From contig WTGY01000066.1 of NCBI GenBank assembly GCA_011523365.1, forward strand, positions 1 through 64,000: a stretch of DNA of 64,000 nucleotides. Reading direction: 5' to 3'. The notes beneath the pieces were generated by a model, which was not told the DNA's origin, ran no database searches, and worked only from the letters and a program-made list of their open reading frames with translations. The translations under genes and the position numbers were made by a program. The stretch's first letter is position 1. Each line of letters begins with the position of its first letter. Shown piece after piece: positions 8,310 through 18,607 of this stretch. This DNA is from Caldilineaceae bacterium (GTDB taxonomy: Bacteria > Chloroflexota > Anaerolineae > Caldilineales > Caldilineaceae).

Positions 8310-9533
8310 TTACACCGGTTCGCGAAGCTGGCGGGCCTTGTTCCGCATTAGCTTAATCTTGCATGCAATATCATTGACGCGTGCAAGTATCTCCTCAAGC
8401 GTGCCGGACAAATCGAGCGTAACGACCTCAAACTGCTTGCAAGTGTTTCGAATCTTGTACGTCGCGGCCTCGGCCTCTCCTTGCGCGTAAATGAGCAGAC
8501 CTCCCGGCAGATCGAGCGCAGTAGCGTAGGCTAGCAACTGGTACAGGTCGGCGTTAGGCACAGAACTGTGAATTATCTTCTTGTACTTCGCATCGCCCAC
8601 AAACATACAGGTCTCGCCATCCCACCACGAAAGGTCAGGCTTGAGTTGCACCCTGTTCTCTTCGGCGAGCGTCAACCTGCGTATGCCCTTATCATCGCGG
8701 AGTGTTCTGTCAGAAACGTTGAGTGCCTCGCGCAAAGCTTGTGTAACGAATTCTTGAAACAGGTCGTTCATGTTCACCAGGAAGCCAGAGGCGCGCACAT
8801 CACCCCGAAAGGACTCAAACTCGCTGTGAAGCAGGATCAACCGTGCCAGCCCGACGACGTGCCGGTAATGCTCATTGAGCCGGTCGAATCGGACCTCCGG
8901 CACGTTCCGCCGCCGGAATTCGAGTAGCGAAACGTTTTCGAGGATCGCGGCGAGCCAGCCCAGCCCCTGCCGCGCCTCCGACGAGTTCAGAGTCATGTGA
9001 CGAAGCCGAGCCGCGGCCGCCTTCACCAGCCGGTTGACCAAAATGTCCTCAGTGAACTCGTCGAAGCGCAGTTCTACCGGCAGAGGGATTCCGTACCTCC
9101 GCCGAATCTGTTCGCTGAACTGTATGCGTCCACGCACGGTGTAGAGGGCGTCTTCTTCGGTCAGATAGCCGCGTAGTAGGCCGCGGCCGAAGGCTTTGCG
9201 GGCGGCCGCGATCATTGCCAATGCAAGTACATCGGGAAGCGCTTGGTCCTTCTGGAAGTAGAACTGTCTGTACTGGTGCTGGTAGACCCCAAGTGCAAAG
9301 CAGGCTAGCGATAACAATTTTGGAACCCCGATCTTGGGCTTAATGAGCACTGACATGTCACCAATCTCAAGCGCTCCTACGGTCGAGCCAGGTCGCAGGT
9401 GGAATTTCTTACGCTTGCCGGTAGTCGGTTCCATCGAGACTGACGGCAAACAGGCGCGCAGTGAGTCCCTCTCGCTAACAGAAAGTCTATACGATTTGCT
9501 GGTTTCATGTTCCGTTAAGTTGATCTTACGCAT
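8310..9533 (-). CDS. mcrC: McrC family 5-methylcytosine restriction subunit
   Basis: A 407-residue McrC-like nuclease subunit of a type IV, modification-dependent restriction system. The N-terminal part carries the expected 'LRPGSTVGALEIGDMSVLIKPKI' region (partner-interaction domain). The C-terminal PD-(D/E)xK nuclease core is D300 (LKPDLSWW), then D314-A315-K316 in VGDAKYKK. E. coli McrC is somewhat shorter (348 residues). It follows the McrB gene by 46 bases in the same direction, the usual order for this operon. Together they are expected to translocate along and cleave DNA containing modified cytosine. Confidence 0.92.
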   Translation of the reverse strand: MRKINLTEHETSKSYRLSVSERDSLRACLPSVSMEPTTGKRKKFHLRPGSTVGALEIGDMSVLIKPKIGVPKLLSLACFALGVYQHQYRQFYFQKDQALPDVLALAMIAAARKAFGRGLLRGYLTEEDALYTVRGRIQFSEQIRRRYGIPLPVELRFDEFTEDILVNRLVKAAAARLRHMTLNSSEARQGLGWLAAILENVSLLEFRRRNVPEVRFDRLNEHYRHVVGLARLILLHSEFESFRGDVRASGFLVNMNDLFQEFVTQALREALNVSDRTLRDDKGIRRLTLAEENRVQLKPDLSWWDGETCMFVGDAKYKKIIHSSVPNADLYQLLAYATALDLPGGLLIYAQGEAEAATYKIRNTCKQFEVVTLDLSGTLEEILARVNDIACKIKLMRNKARQLREPV

Positions 9534-9579
9534 CGGTTATGGTGCCTGTAACATTGTCCTCATTACCGTCTTCTGGCTG

Positions 9580-11124
9580 CTAATCATCGTCCCATCCAAT
9601 GTGGGGGGCGACTCGCCCACATAGTGTCTTGAACTGCAACTGCTTGATTTTAGTGTCGTCTCCGAAAAGGAGTTCTTCGATGTACGGCGAGACACTGTGG
9701 TTCCAGATTCGGCGGACATCCTCTTCATTGAGATCTTCTTTCATAAAATAGCTTGGACCGAGGGCGGCGTGCCTGTCCTCTTTCAATATTTCGTTTGCCT
9801 TATCAACGACATCGGCCACCCAATTCATGTTCTCTAATCTGTTTTGTATCAACCACTTCCGCAGTACGCTTCTCACTGGTTCCTCGTCAGGGTGAAATTC
9901 CACGAAGTAGAAGCGGCGGCGCAGTGCCAGATCCACCAGCGCGATCGAGCGATCCGCCGTGTTCATCGTACCAATGATGTACAAGTTTTCGGGTAGCGAG
10001 AAGTTATCCTCGTCGTCCTCCTGATACTGCAAGTGGATCCGCTCATCACGGTATTCCAACAGGAAGTAGAGTTCGCCGAATACCTTAGCAAGATTGCCGC
10101 GATTGATCTCGTCGATCAAGAGAAAGTGCTTAGCTCCCGGTTCGTCACGCGCCATTTTTGCGGCGCGAAGCAGGGGCCCATCCTGTAAACTGAAGCCAGA
10201 CTGTCCACTCCCATTGTTTTTGGGGCGGAAACCCCTCACAAAGTCTTCGTAGGCATATGAAGGATGGAACTGCACGAGCGTGACCTTCCCTACGGGCTCC
10301 GAGAGATGCTTCGCCAGTTCTCGTGCTACGTAGGTTTTTCCTGTGCCTGGAGGCCCCTGGAAGATGACTTGCTGCTTGTCGTCCAGCAATGCACAGATCT
10401 TTTCAAGAAAATTAAGCGAAAGTAGTAGCTCGTCAGCAAGTTCGTTCACTTGCTTCAGACTATTGGGTTGAATTCCTAGTCTGGGTAATTCATTCTGGAG
10501 TTGCCACACCATGCCCTGCGCGTCAAGACGGTGGCGCACGTTCACCTCATGCGCATTCATTTCTCCCCTAAAGTGATCCAAAAATCCAAGAAAATGTTCA
10601 TAGAGCTCAGCTTCGTCCGCGTCACTTTCGGGCAGTTTGTATCCGGTACGCACACAAGCCTTCTTGAACACTCTGATTCTGAAGGGCGGGTACCTCTTCA
10701 CATCTAGTCCCATCAGGAGAACGGATGCAACATTCAACCTTGATCCCACACCTCTGCCAACTACGTCTGGCGGGAACCGCTTGCAGAACGCACGAATTCG
10801 CTCCACTGGGGACAATTCATCCTCTGCCCAAATCGCCCTCAGCGCATCCGATGACTCTTTCGGGAAGGCAGCAATCCATTCGGTAACTTCCAATCTGAGC
10901 GTAAAGTAGGTGAGATTGGAGGAAAGGCCTTTTTCTACTAGGATTGGCCATCTTTCAGTCTCGTCAAATAGCTCTTTTTTCGCCTCCTTGAGAGTCAGAG
11001 CCAATCTTTGCTTATAGTTATTCTCCCACCTGTTCAAGTTTCCAGAGCTGATGAGCTCCTTGGCGCGACTAATAAACTCATCCCAGCCGTCACTGCCTCT
11101 ATCGATCTCTCCGCTATCTGTCAT
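9580..11124 (-). CDS. mcrB: McrB-type AAA+ NTPase of a modification-dependent restriction system
   Basis: A 514-residue AAA+ motor. The Walker A motif is GPPGTGKT at residues 257-264. Walker B with the McrB-type extension is LLIDEINRGNLAKVFGEL, and the sensor region is MNTADRS followed by ALRRRF. These are diagnostic of McrB-family motors, which are GTPases in E. coli. The N-terminal 240 or so residues, where McrB proteins carry their DNA-recognition domain, do not look like the E. coli DUF3578 domain to me and may read a different modification. The ATG has AAGGAAA at normal spacing. A possible promoter lies about 45-75 bases upstream. Confidence 0.9.
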   Translation of the reverse strand: MTDSGEIDRGSDGWDEFISRAKELISSGNLNRWENNYKQRLALTLKEAKKELFDETERWPILVEKGLSSNLTYFTLRLEVTEWIAAFPKESSDALRAIWAEDELSPVERIRAFCKRFPPDVVGRGVGSRLNVASVLLMGLDVKRYPPFRIRVFKKACVRTGYKLPESDADEAELYEHFLGFLDHFRGEMNAHEVNVRHRLDAQGMVWQLQNELPRLGIQPNSLKQVNELADELLLSLNFLEKICALLDDKQQVIFQGPPGTGKTYVARELAKHLSEPVGKVTLVQFHPSYAYEDFVRGFRPKNNGSGQSGFSLQDGPLLRAAKMARDEPGAKHFLLIDEINRGNLAKVFGELYFLLEYRDERIHLQYQEDDEDNFSLPENLYIIGTMNTADRSIALVDLALRRRFYFVEFHPDEEPVRSVLRKWLIQNRLENMNWVADVVDKANEILKEDRHAALGPSYFMKEDLNEEDVRRIWNHSVSPYIEELLFGDDTKIKQLQFKTLCGRVAPHIGWDDD

Positions 11125-11169
11125 TCTATTTTCCTTGACTCTGAACAGTTCTATATCCCTTCTGGTACC

Positions 11170-11199
11170 TTTATAGTGCGCCTCGCAACGTCACACAAA
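11170..11199 (-). promoter_or_regulatory. mcrB: Possible promoter for the McrBC pair
   Basis: Read on the minus strand, TTTGTG (11199-11194) and TATAAA (11175-11170) are separated by 18 bases, just upstream of McrB. The -35 match is weak, but the placement would give the restriction pair its own promoter, separate from the transport operon that ends at 11248. Confidence 0.4.
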
Positions 11200-11247
11200 C
11201 CTGCACATTCCCCATTCCTCCGAATCACAGTCCAGGCAAACGCACCC

Positions 11248-12690
11248 TCACCACAACGACCCCAACGGCTCACACGCATTATACACATCACACGCCAACC
11301 GAATCGCAAACAACTCCGCCTCGAGCAACGACACCTCCACCCGCACCGGCCGCCCCACCAGTTCCCCAATATCCTCCCGCTCCCGCCAGCGCGGCCGCGC
11401 GTACAAGTGATCCCCACTGACCGGCACCGCCTCCTCCCACGTATAACCCGGAATCGGCTGCGCCGTCACCCCGTCCAGCATCTGCACCCGGACCCCAGTG
11501 TGCGCCATCGTCCGCACATTCAGCCGCATCTCGCCATCGCGAGGAATGATCACCTTAGTCCGCAACACCCCCTCGCGACCCCAAGTCTTCAAAGAGCAGA
11601 ACCCATCCAGCCGCATCTCATACAACATCGGGCTCCGATAACCGCTGCCATACGGCCACTCCGTCTCCTTGTCGACCCTGGCCGCATGACCGCCGTAATC
11701 GCCGATGACGAAGAAGAGAAGCCTGTCGTCCTGCGTACGCAGCATCTCCTTACCGTAAGCTGACCCGCCCCCAACCTGCCCATAGTCGCGCACCCCAATA
11801 AACGGCTCGCGCTCCGTACGGTACCAGTACAGCCCGTTGTAGCTGTAAGCCAGCTGCGTATCCATCCGCCCGAAATACTTGATCTGCGGCCAGTTGCTGC
11901 TGAGGCTCACCTCCTCAAAGCGGTCGCTGGTCATGATGTTGAGCAGCCCGATATAGAAGTCTTCGTAAGGCCGCGGCGGCATATCGTACAGTTCCGTCCC
12001 CACCCGGTCCAACGAATCCGGCTGCATGATCGTAACCGGCCGCGTAAACTGCGTGAAATCAGCTGTCGTCGACATTGCAATGCGGCGGTCTCCGTAGACC
12101 GGCCGCACAAATAGCTGGTAGAGCTCGGCCTCCCAGTTCCACAGAATATCTCCCGCAATGTCCGAACCCGGATCCAGCCACGGCCCTGACCGGTCGACAG
12201 TAAACTGCACACCGTCATCCGAGAACCCGCCCCAGGTAAGATGCCGCGGCACATCCAGCACAGCCGATGCGTAGCCCCGCTCCGCCAGCGGCGTCCCTGC
12301 CAGCGAATGCACAGCGTGCGCCCAGATCGGCGCGCCGTCCTGGTCGACGACAACATCATCGAAGGTACGCCATGCCGGGCCAGACGTAGGATTGTAAACA
12401 GGGTTGGGCCAGTTACAAGGGTCGTCGGACAGCAGCCGGAACTGAAACTCGCCCGCACTGATCCCCGGCGTGCGGTCGCGGCTCTCGCGACCCGGAAACG
12501 CGATTAAGTAGAGTGCGTATTTGCCCAGCCTCTCATCGTAGAAGGCCGTGGGGTAGCCCCCATAACCGTCCCAGCCGGCCGGGTAGAACTCTGTGAAGAT
12601 CTCCTTCACAAAGGTCGGCTTACCCCAAACGCGCTCCAGACAGTCGCGACGTTCCAGCATCCAGTCGTCGAAGAACCATATGCCTCTCAT
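11248..12690 (-). CDS. Glycosidase-like beta-propeller family protein, paralogue C
   Basis: A 480-residue divergent member of the propeller family. Its N-terminus is shorter than in the other four, with FFDD at residues 6-9 in the place of LFIDD. Blade-like patterns include 'GGFSDDGVQFTVDRSG' and 'LAYSYNGLYWYRT', and the C-terminal module is recognisable from 'RLDGFCSLKTWGREG' onward. I start it at the ATG at 12690 because that ATG overlaps the stop of the upstream paralogue in an ATGA junction, which indicates translational coupling. A longer open frame extending to 13143 only reads through the neighbouring gene in another frame. It is the last gene of the Dpp-type operon. Confidence 0.7.
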   Translation of the reverse strand: MRGIWFFDDWMLERRDCLERVWGKPTFVKEIFTEFYPAGWDGYGGYPTAFYDERLGKYALYLIAFPGRESRDRTPGISAGEFQFRLLSDDPCNWPNPVYNPTSGPAWRTFDDVVVDQDGAPIWAHAVHSLAGTPLAERGYASAVLDVPRHLTWGGFSDDGVQFTVDRSGPWLDPGSDIAGDILWNWEAELYQLFVRPVYGDRRIAMSTTADFTQFTRPVTIMQPDSLDRVGTELYDMPPRPYEDFYIGLLNIMTSDRFEEVSLSSNWPQIKYFGRMDTQLAYSYNGLYWYRTEREPFIGVRDYGQVGGGSAYGKEMLRTQDDRLLFFVIGDYGGHAARVDKETEWPYGSGYRSPMLYEMRLDGFCSLKTWGREGVLRTKVIIPRDGEMRLNVRTMAHTGVRVQMLDGVTAQPIPGYTWEEAVPVSGDHLYARPRWREREDIGELVGRPVRVEVSLLEAELFAIRLACDVYNACEPLGSLW

Positions 12691-14210
12691 GGCTGGCCTG
12701 CTTCCCGAATGCGAAAGCTGTAAAGTTCCGCATCCTGCAGGTGAAAACGCAGCCGCAAGGGCTGCCCGATCGGAAGGCGCGCGTCCTCGCCCCAGCGCAC
12801 GGACTGGCGTACGCCGTCGGTTTCGATCGCCTGGCAGTCCTCGCGAGTGAATCCGGGCAGAGGCTCGCCAGCCGCCGACAGCACCTCCACCGCTAGGCTG
12901 CCGCCGCGCGCATCCACATTGACCTCCAGCCCCTCGCCCGAAAGCCGCAGCGGCACCGTCTCCACCACCCCGCCGAAATGCCCGGCGTCCAGCGAAACGA
13001 ATCCGTCCAAACGCCATTTCGCCAGCCCGATCGAGATCGTTTTGGGCGGCATCGGACCACCGTGCATCGTACTGACCGCCGTATAGTAGTGCCAGACCTC
13101 GTCCCCGCGGATCAGCGGGCGGTCGGCAGAACACAAGATACAACCGGCGTCAAAGCTGCCAGGCTCCCCGCGGGGAATGATCGGCGAGCGGTCTTCAAAC
13201 CGGTGCCAACTCAGCCCATCCCGGCTATGGACGAGTTGGGCCGCGATCGGGCCGTCCCACGGCGCCTGGTCGATCTCGACCCCGGACTCGGATATCACCG
13301 CCGGCGCGTGCAGGCCTTTGCTGCCATCGGCAGCAACCGATTCTGGCATCCCGGACTCGCCGCGGGCGTCCTTGATCACATCAAACACAGGCAGAAACCC
13401 GAGAAACTGGCCCCCATAGACAAAGCCCGACATGCCGTAGAACTCGGTCCGTTGTCCCGCGTCCAGACACCACGCGTCATCAAACTCGTCCGGAACCAGA
13501 CACACATCATGGCTGGTCCACGTCGTAAAGTCCCGGCTCGTAGCCACGGCCACCAGCCGCCGCACATGCCCGCGCACCTCTCCCCACAGGCGGTGGAAGG
13601 CGAAGTATTCGCCGCTGCGCGGGTGGCGGGTAACGGTGACCGACTCCAGGATTTCGTCGCGCATTAGAATCGGGTTGACATCGTACTCACGCCAGTTCAG
13701 GCCGTCAGCCGAATGTGCGATCCAGTAGCCGGAGGCATCCTGGTCCCAGTTCCAGGCGGCCATCTTGAAACGATATTCAGGAAGGGCGTCAGCGTCGATG
13801 ATTACAGTGGGGCTGTGCTTGTCGAATAAGAGGATGTTGTTGTCACGCGAGCCATCGAATTCATGCCGGCCCAGGCTGGGCTTCTCCCAGAGGACGCCGT
13901 CTTCGGACGTAGCATAGAGGACGATGTCTCCCGTCCGTCCGCGCAGGCCGGGCGCACGCGGTTGCTGCCCCTGCCCCAGACGCGTGATATACCACATGCG
14001 AAAGAGCTGGGCTTCGTCATCGTAGTGGACGCTGCCGTAGATGTATACGCGCCGCCCCTCCCACGGTCGGTCCGGCCGCAGGATCGGCTGCTCCAGCTTG
14101 CGCGCCGGGTGCAGCGTGCGCACAACCCCATGCTTAACGCCGATTACTGTGTCATCGATGAAAAGCTGAGACTCCGAACCGATTTCAAGCGCATCTTCAA
14201 CTGTCTGCAC
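12687..14210 (-). CDS. Glycosidase-like beta-propeller family protein, paralogue D
   Basis: The closest paralogue of 4476-5942, with LFIDD at residues 16-20, RPWE at 48-51, 'YATSEDGVLWEKPSLG', 'WIAHSADGLNWRE', 'VHSRDGLSWHR', 'GSFDAGCILCSADRP' and 'RLDGFVSLDAGHFGG'. It differs from A mainly by an insertion of about 25 residues (around 'GESGMPESVAADGSKG') before the conserved 'APWDGPI'. I prefer a GTG start at 14210, which has GGAGAG nine bases upstream. A TTG directly after the preceding stop (14276) is the alternative and adds 22 residues. It overlaps paralogue C by 4 bases and lies directly downstream of the DppF-like ATPase gene. Confidence 0.7.
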   Translation of the reverse strand: MQTVEDALEIGSESQLFIDDTVIGVKHGVVRTLHPARKLEQPILRPDRPWEGRRVYIYGSVHYDDEAQLFRMWYITRLGQGQQPRAPGLRGRTGDIVLYATSEDGVLWEKPSLGRHEFDGSRDNNILLFDKHSPTVIIDADALPEYRFKMAAWNWDQDASGYWIAHSADGLNWREYDVNPILMRDEILESVTVTRHPRSGEYFAFHRLWGEVRGHVRRLVAVATSRDFTTWTSHDVCLVPDEFDDAWCLDAGQRTEFYGMSGFVYGGQFLGFLPVFDVIKDARGESGMPESVAADGSKGLHAPAVISESGVEIDQAPWDGPIAAQLVHSRDGLSWHRFEDRSPIIPRGEPGSFDAGCILCSADRPLIRGDEVWHYYTAVSTMHGGPMPPKTISIGLAKWRLDGFVSLDAGHFGGVVETVPLRLSGEGLEVNVDARGGSLAVEVLSAAGEPLPGFTREDCQAIETDGVRQSVRWGEDARLPIGQPLRLRFHLQDAELYSFRIREAGQP

Positions 14211-14276
14211 AGAGCTAGTCTCTCCGCAATGGGTTCGGGTTTGTTTGGTCTCGTTTAGCGGGGACCCATGCTGCAA

Positions 14277-15254
<978 letters not shown>

Positions 15255-15344
15255 GCTTCGCTCCCAAGACCCCGTCTTGATTCATGGCGCGACCTCCGCT
15301 CCAGTACCAGATGCCCGCACGCAATACGGAATACACACTACGCA

Positions 15345-16382
15345 TTACTCCACACGCAGCGGCATCACCTTCCAGCACGCCGCCTGCGACTCGCCGTACT
15401 GCTTCAACATCGGCTCCTCCTCCCGGCAGCGGTCGTCGGCCAGCGGACATCGGGGCCAGAACTTGCACCCGGTCGGCAGGCTGGCCAGGTCGGGCGGCAA
15501 CCCGCTGATCGAGAACAGGCGATCCCCGGGCTTACTGTCCAGCGAAGGAACCGAACCAAGCAGCCCTTGCGTATAGGGATGGCGGGGATTCAGGAGCACG
15601 TCATCGACAGGCCCTATTTCAACCATGCGGCCCGCGTACATCACCGCAACGCGGTCGCAGCTGCCGGCCACGATCCCCATGTCGTGAGTGATGAACAGCG
15701 CCGTCATGCCGGCCTCCTGCGCCAGCTGCTTGATCAGGTCCAGGATCTGCGCCTGCACCGTCACGTCCAGCGCTGTGGTCGGCTCGTCTGCCAGCAGCAG
15801 ACGCGGCTCGCACGAAAAGGCGATCGCGATCATCACCCGCTGCCGCATGCCGCCGCTGAATTGGTGAATGTAATTATCAAATCGGGCCCGCGGCGAGGGG
15901 ATGCCGACATGTTCGAGAAGTTCCAAGGCGCGCTCTCGTGCCTCATCCCGGCTCAGGTCGAGGTGAATCTCCATCGCCTCGCTGATCTGGCGGCCAATCG
16001 TCATCGTCGGCGTCAGCGCTGTCATCGGCTCCTGAAAGACCATCGCGATCTGACCGCCCCGGATCCGCTTCATCTCCTCGGAGCTGCACTCCAGCAGGTT
16101 CTTCCCTTCAAACTTGATCTCTCCAGCCACCGCACGGCCGTTTCCCGGCAGCAAACCCATTATCGACAGCGCCGTCATCGTCTTGCCGCAGCCGCTTTCG
16201 CCTACCAGGCCCAATACCTCCCCTTCGTAGAGGTCCAGCGACAGCCCGTCAACAGCTCGGACGGTACCCTGTTTGGTCTCGAACTGGGTGTGCAACGCTC
16301 TGATTTGAAGTAGGGGTAATCCATCCGGTTCGGTGCCGTCTGTCAACAGGATCTCTGGTTCGTAACTGCTATCCGTACCCAT
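15345..16382 (-). CDS. Oligopeptide/dipeptide-type ABC transporter ATPase (DppD-like)
   Basis: A 345-residue ATPase partner of the DppF-like subunit. Walker A is GESGCGKT (61-68), the signature is FSGGMRQR, Walker B is [12 protein letters not shown], and the C-terminal motif is [14 protein letters not shown]. Relative to DppD proteins it has about 20 extra N-terminal residues before the conserved '[11 protein letters not shown]' strand. It follows the DppC-like permease by 4 bases, and 90 bases separate it from the DppF-like gene. Confidence 0.92.
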   Translation of the reverse strand: MGTDSSYEPEILLTDGTEPDGLPLLQIRALHTQFETKQGTVRAVDGLSLDLYEGEVLGLVGESGCGKTMTALSIMGLLPGNGRAVAGEIKFEGKNLLECSSEEMKRIRGGQIAMVFQEPMTALTPTMTIGRQISEAMEIHLDLSRDEARERALELLEHVGIPSPRARFDNYIHQFSGGMRQRVMIAIAFSCEPRLLLADEPTTALDVTVQAQILDLIKQLAQEAGMTALFITHDMGIVAGSCDRVAVMYAGRMVEIGPVDDVLLNPRHPYTQGLLGSVPSLDSKPGDRLFSISGLPPDLASLPTGCKFWPRCPLADDRCREEEPMLKQYGESQAACWKVMPLRVE

Positions 16383-16386
16383 CGCT

Positions 16387-17355
16387 TCAGCGTCGCCTTT
16401 GCTCCGGGTTGAGCGCGTCGTTCAGCCCGTCCCCCAGGAAGTTGAAGCCGAGCACCACGATCGCAAGTACAATCCCCGGCATCAGAACCAGGTGTGGACT
16501 GAAGCGCCACTGCCCCAGGCTGTCGCTGATCATCTCCCCCCAGCTTGCGCCCGGAGGCTGAATGCCGACGCCCAGAAAGCTCAGCGACGCCTCCGACAAC
16601 ATCGCGCCGCCAAAACCGACCGTAATCGAAACGATCAGCGGCCCCAGGCTGTTGGGGACCAGGTGGTTGAGGATAATGGTCCAGTTCGACGCGCCCAAGG
16701 CCCGCTCGGCCTCGATAAACTCCTTTTCGCGCAGCGAAAGGATCTGCCCCCGCACCAGCCGCGCCTTCCCATACCACTGTACCAATGTCAGCGCGCCGAA
16801 GATCACCAGATAGTCCAGGTAGACGCGGTTCGACTCGGACAGCGTCCACCCGTACTGCTCCTGCAATTGGAGTTGCAATTCGAGCACTTTTTCGCGAAAG
16901 ACGACACTGATGAAGGCGGCCAGCAGAATATCGGGGAACGCCATCGTAATATCGGCCATGCGCATGACGGTGGCGTCAACCCAGCCGCCCAGAAATGCGC
17001 CGGCCGCGCCCAACACAACACCCAGAACAGTGGTGCCTATCGTAACGATTAGCCCCACCAGAAAAGCCGTGCGCGCGCCATGGAGTATGCGGGTCAACAT
17101 ATCGCGGCCTAGGCCGTCTGTCCCCAGCCAGTGGTCGAGGCTAGGTCCCTCGTTAATTCTGAAGAGATTCTGTTGGGTGTAGTCATACGGGGACAGCCAG
17201 GGTCCGAAGATGGAAACGAAGACGAGCAGGAAGGCGACGAAAACTCCGAATATCGCCAGCCGGTTGCGCATCAACTGCTCCAGGGCATCCTGCCACAGGC
17301 TGCGCTGCTCCGGCATGGCAAACAACTCGTGCTGTCTGTTGGCCTCGGCGGTCAC
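16387..17355 (-). CDS. Dpp-type ABC transporter permease (DppC-like)
   Basis: A 322-residue inner-membrane permease. It has the N-terminal OppC-type cytoplasmic helix and first membrane segment ('FGVFVAFLLVFVSIFG'), the conserved 'HWLGTDGLGRDMLTRI', and the EAA loop 'EAERALGASNWTIILNHLVP'. A segment of about 30 residues rich in Q, E and L ('EKVLELQLQLQEQYG') follows the 'VVFREK' part and is longer than usual. The start is GTG, with GAGG eight bases upstream. It forms the permease pair with 17491-18486. Confidence 0.92.
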   Translation of the reverse strand: MTAEANRQHELFAMPEQRSLWQDALEQLMRNRLAIFGVFVAFLLVFVSIFGPWLSPYDYTQQNLFRINEGPSLDHWLGTDGLGRDMLTRILHGARTAFLVGLIVTIGTTVLGVVLGAAGAFLGGWVDATVMRMADITMAFPDILLAAFISVVFREKVLELQLQLQEQYGWTLSESNRVYLDYLVIFGALTLVQWYGKARLVRGQILSLREKEFIEAERALGASNWTIILNHLVPNSLGPLIVSITVGFGGAMLSEASLSFLGVGIQPPGASWGEMISDSLGQWRFSPHLVLMPGIVLAIVVLGFNFLGDGLNDALNPEQRRR

Positions 17356-17490
17356 TCTGATAACCTCAAGAAATGTTTGGATTCTGGCATTTTCGTAAAG
17401 CAGGCTGTCGCGCGTCGCCTGAAACTGGTCAACGTCACAAATCGAGGTATTTCAGGTCCCACTGCGAATACTATGATATCCCCTCCGTGT

Positions 17491-18486
17491 TCAATTGTAG
17501 GTGACGCGCGGATCCAGCCCGCCATATAACAGATCGGTTAGCAGGTTGACCGTCACGATGATCAATGACTGAAACAGGACGACGCCCATAAACACCGCAT
17601 GATCGCCCGACAAGAGTGTCTGGATCGCCAGCTTGCCAATACCGGGGATGTTGAATATCTGCTCGACAAAGAGACTGCCCGTCAGCAGCCCGCTTGTGAT
17701 CAGGCCCATCGAGGTCAGCACCGGAATCATCGCCGTGCGCAGCATATGACGCGTCACCACCAGCCGCTCCGGCATGCCCTTGGCGCGCGCAGTACGCACA
17801 AAGTCCTTGCCCAGCACCTCCACAATGCCCGCTCGCGTCTGTCGCACGATCACCAGCATCGGGCCGAACGCCAGCACAATCGCCGGCAGGATTGCCTGCC
17901 GCGAGAACATGCCGTCCCATCCCCCGACAGTCTTAAAGACGGGTATCTTGAGTACAAATACAATCAGTAGGACCGGCCCGATCACATAGGCCGGGATCGA
18001 GCTGGCGATGATCGAACTGGTAACAATCGTGTAATCGATGGCGGTGTTTTGCTTGACTGCCGCCAGAACGCCAAGCAAAATGGCGAATGTTACAAGGAAA
18101 ACCAGCGCCCAAAACGATAACTGCGCGGTGATCCCAAGACGGCCAACCACCATCTCCCGCACACCCGTGCTCGTGCCTGAAAAACCGGCGCCCCGACCCT
18201 CACCGACCGCCCTGTCGCTGGCCACGCCGCCAAATGAGGACAGCGACTGGCCCCAATTGCCCCCAAACATCGCCCCCATATAGTCAAGAAACTGAATCAC
18301 GAATGGCCGGTCCAGGCCAAGTGCCTTCTTGACCTCGGCATACCGCGCTTCGTCCTCCCATTCCTCTCCCAGCACTGCGCGCACAGGATCGATGGGGCCA
18401 TAATAACCCAACGTAAACGTGATCAACATCACAACGACGATGATCGGCGCCAGTGCCGCCAGCCTGCGCACAGTGTATAGAATCAT
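17491..18486 (-). CDS. Dpp-type ABC transporter permease (DppB-like)
   Basis: A 331-residue membrane permease beginning with the characteristic DppB start 'MILYTVRRLAALAPIIVVVM'. Features are 'LGLDRPFVIQFLDYMG', the EAA loop 'VRTARAKGMPERLVVTRHML', and the closing 'DLLYGGLDPRVTYN'. A region of about 35 residues around 'ASDRAVGEGRGAGFSG' is a periplasmic insertion seen in some sugar-linked relatives. It is separated from the upstream SBP gene by a strong hairpin at 18529-18560. Confidence 0.92.
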   Translation of the reverse strand: MILYTVRRLAALAPIIVVVMLITFTLGYYGPIDPVRAVLGEEWEDEARYAEVKKALGLDRPFVIQFLDYMGAMFGGNWGQSLSSFGGVASDRAVGEGRGAGFSGTSTGVREMVVGRLGITAQLSFWALVFLVTFAILLGVLAAVKQNTAIDYTIVTSSIIASSIPAYVIGPVLLIVFVLKIPVFKTVGGWDGMFSRQAILPAIVLAFGPMLVIVRQTRAGIVEVLGKDFVRTARAKGMPERLVVTRHMLRTAMIPVLTSMGLITSGLLTGSLFVEQIFNIPGIGKLAIQTLLSGDHAVFMGVVLFQSLIIVTVNLLTDLLYGGLDPRVTYN

Positions 18487-18528
18487 GCCGTCGTCCAGAA
18501 CGAAAGTGAACTACGAGGAATCTGGAAC

Positions 18529-18560
18529 GGGGAGAGAGAGGTTTCCGCATCTCTCTCCCC
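18529..18560 (-). terminator. Intercistronic hairpin after the SBP gene
   Basis: A perfect 11-bp inverted repeat, GGGGAGAGAGA / TCTCTCTCCCC, with a 10-base loop, lies between the SBP stop and the DppB start. There is no T-run, so I read it as a transcript-stabilising or attenuating element that lets the binding protein be made in excess over the permeases. Confidence 0.65.
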
Positions 18561-18607
18561 GGTACTCTCTTCTCATGCAATTTCACATCACGTCACCGCC
18601 AACCGCG

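Noticed and set aside
12691..13143. A 5' extension of paralogue C to 631 residues
   Set aside because: The added 151 residues are another reading frame of paralogue D. The ATGA overlap at 12687-12690 gives the natural start.
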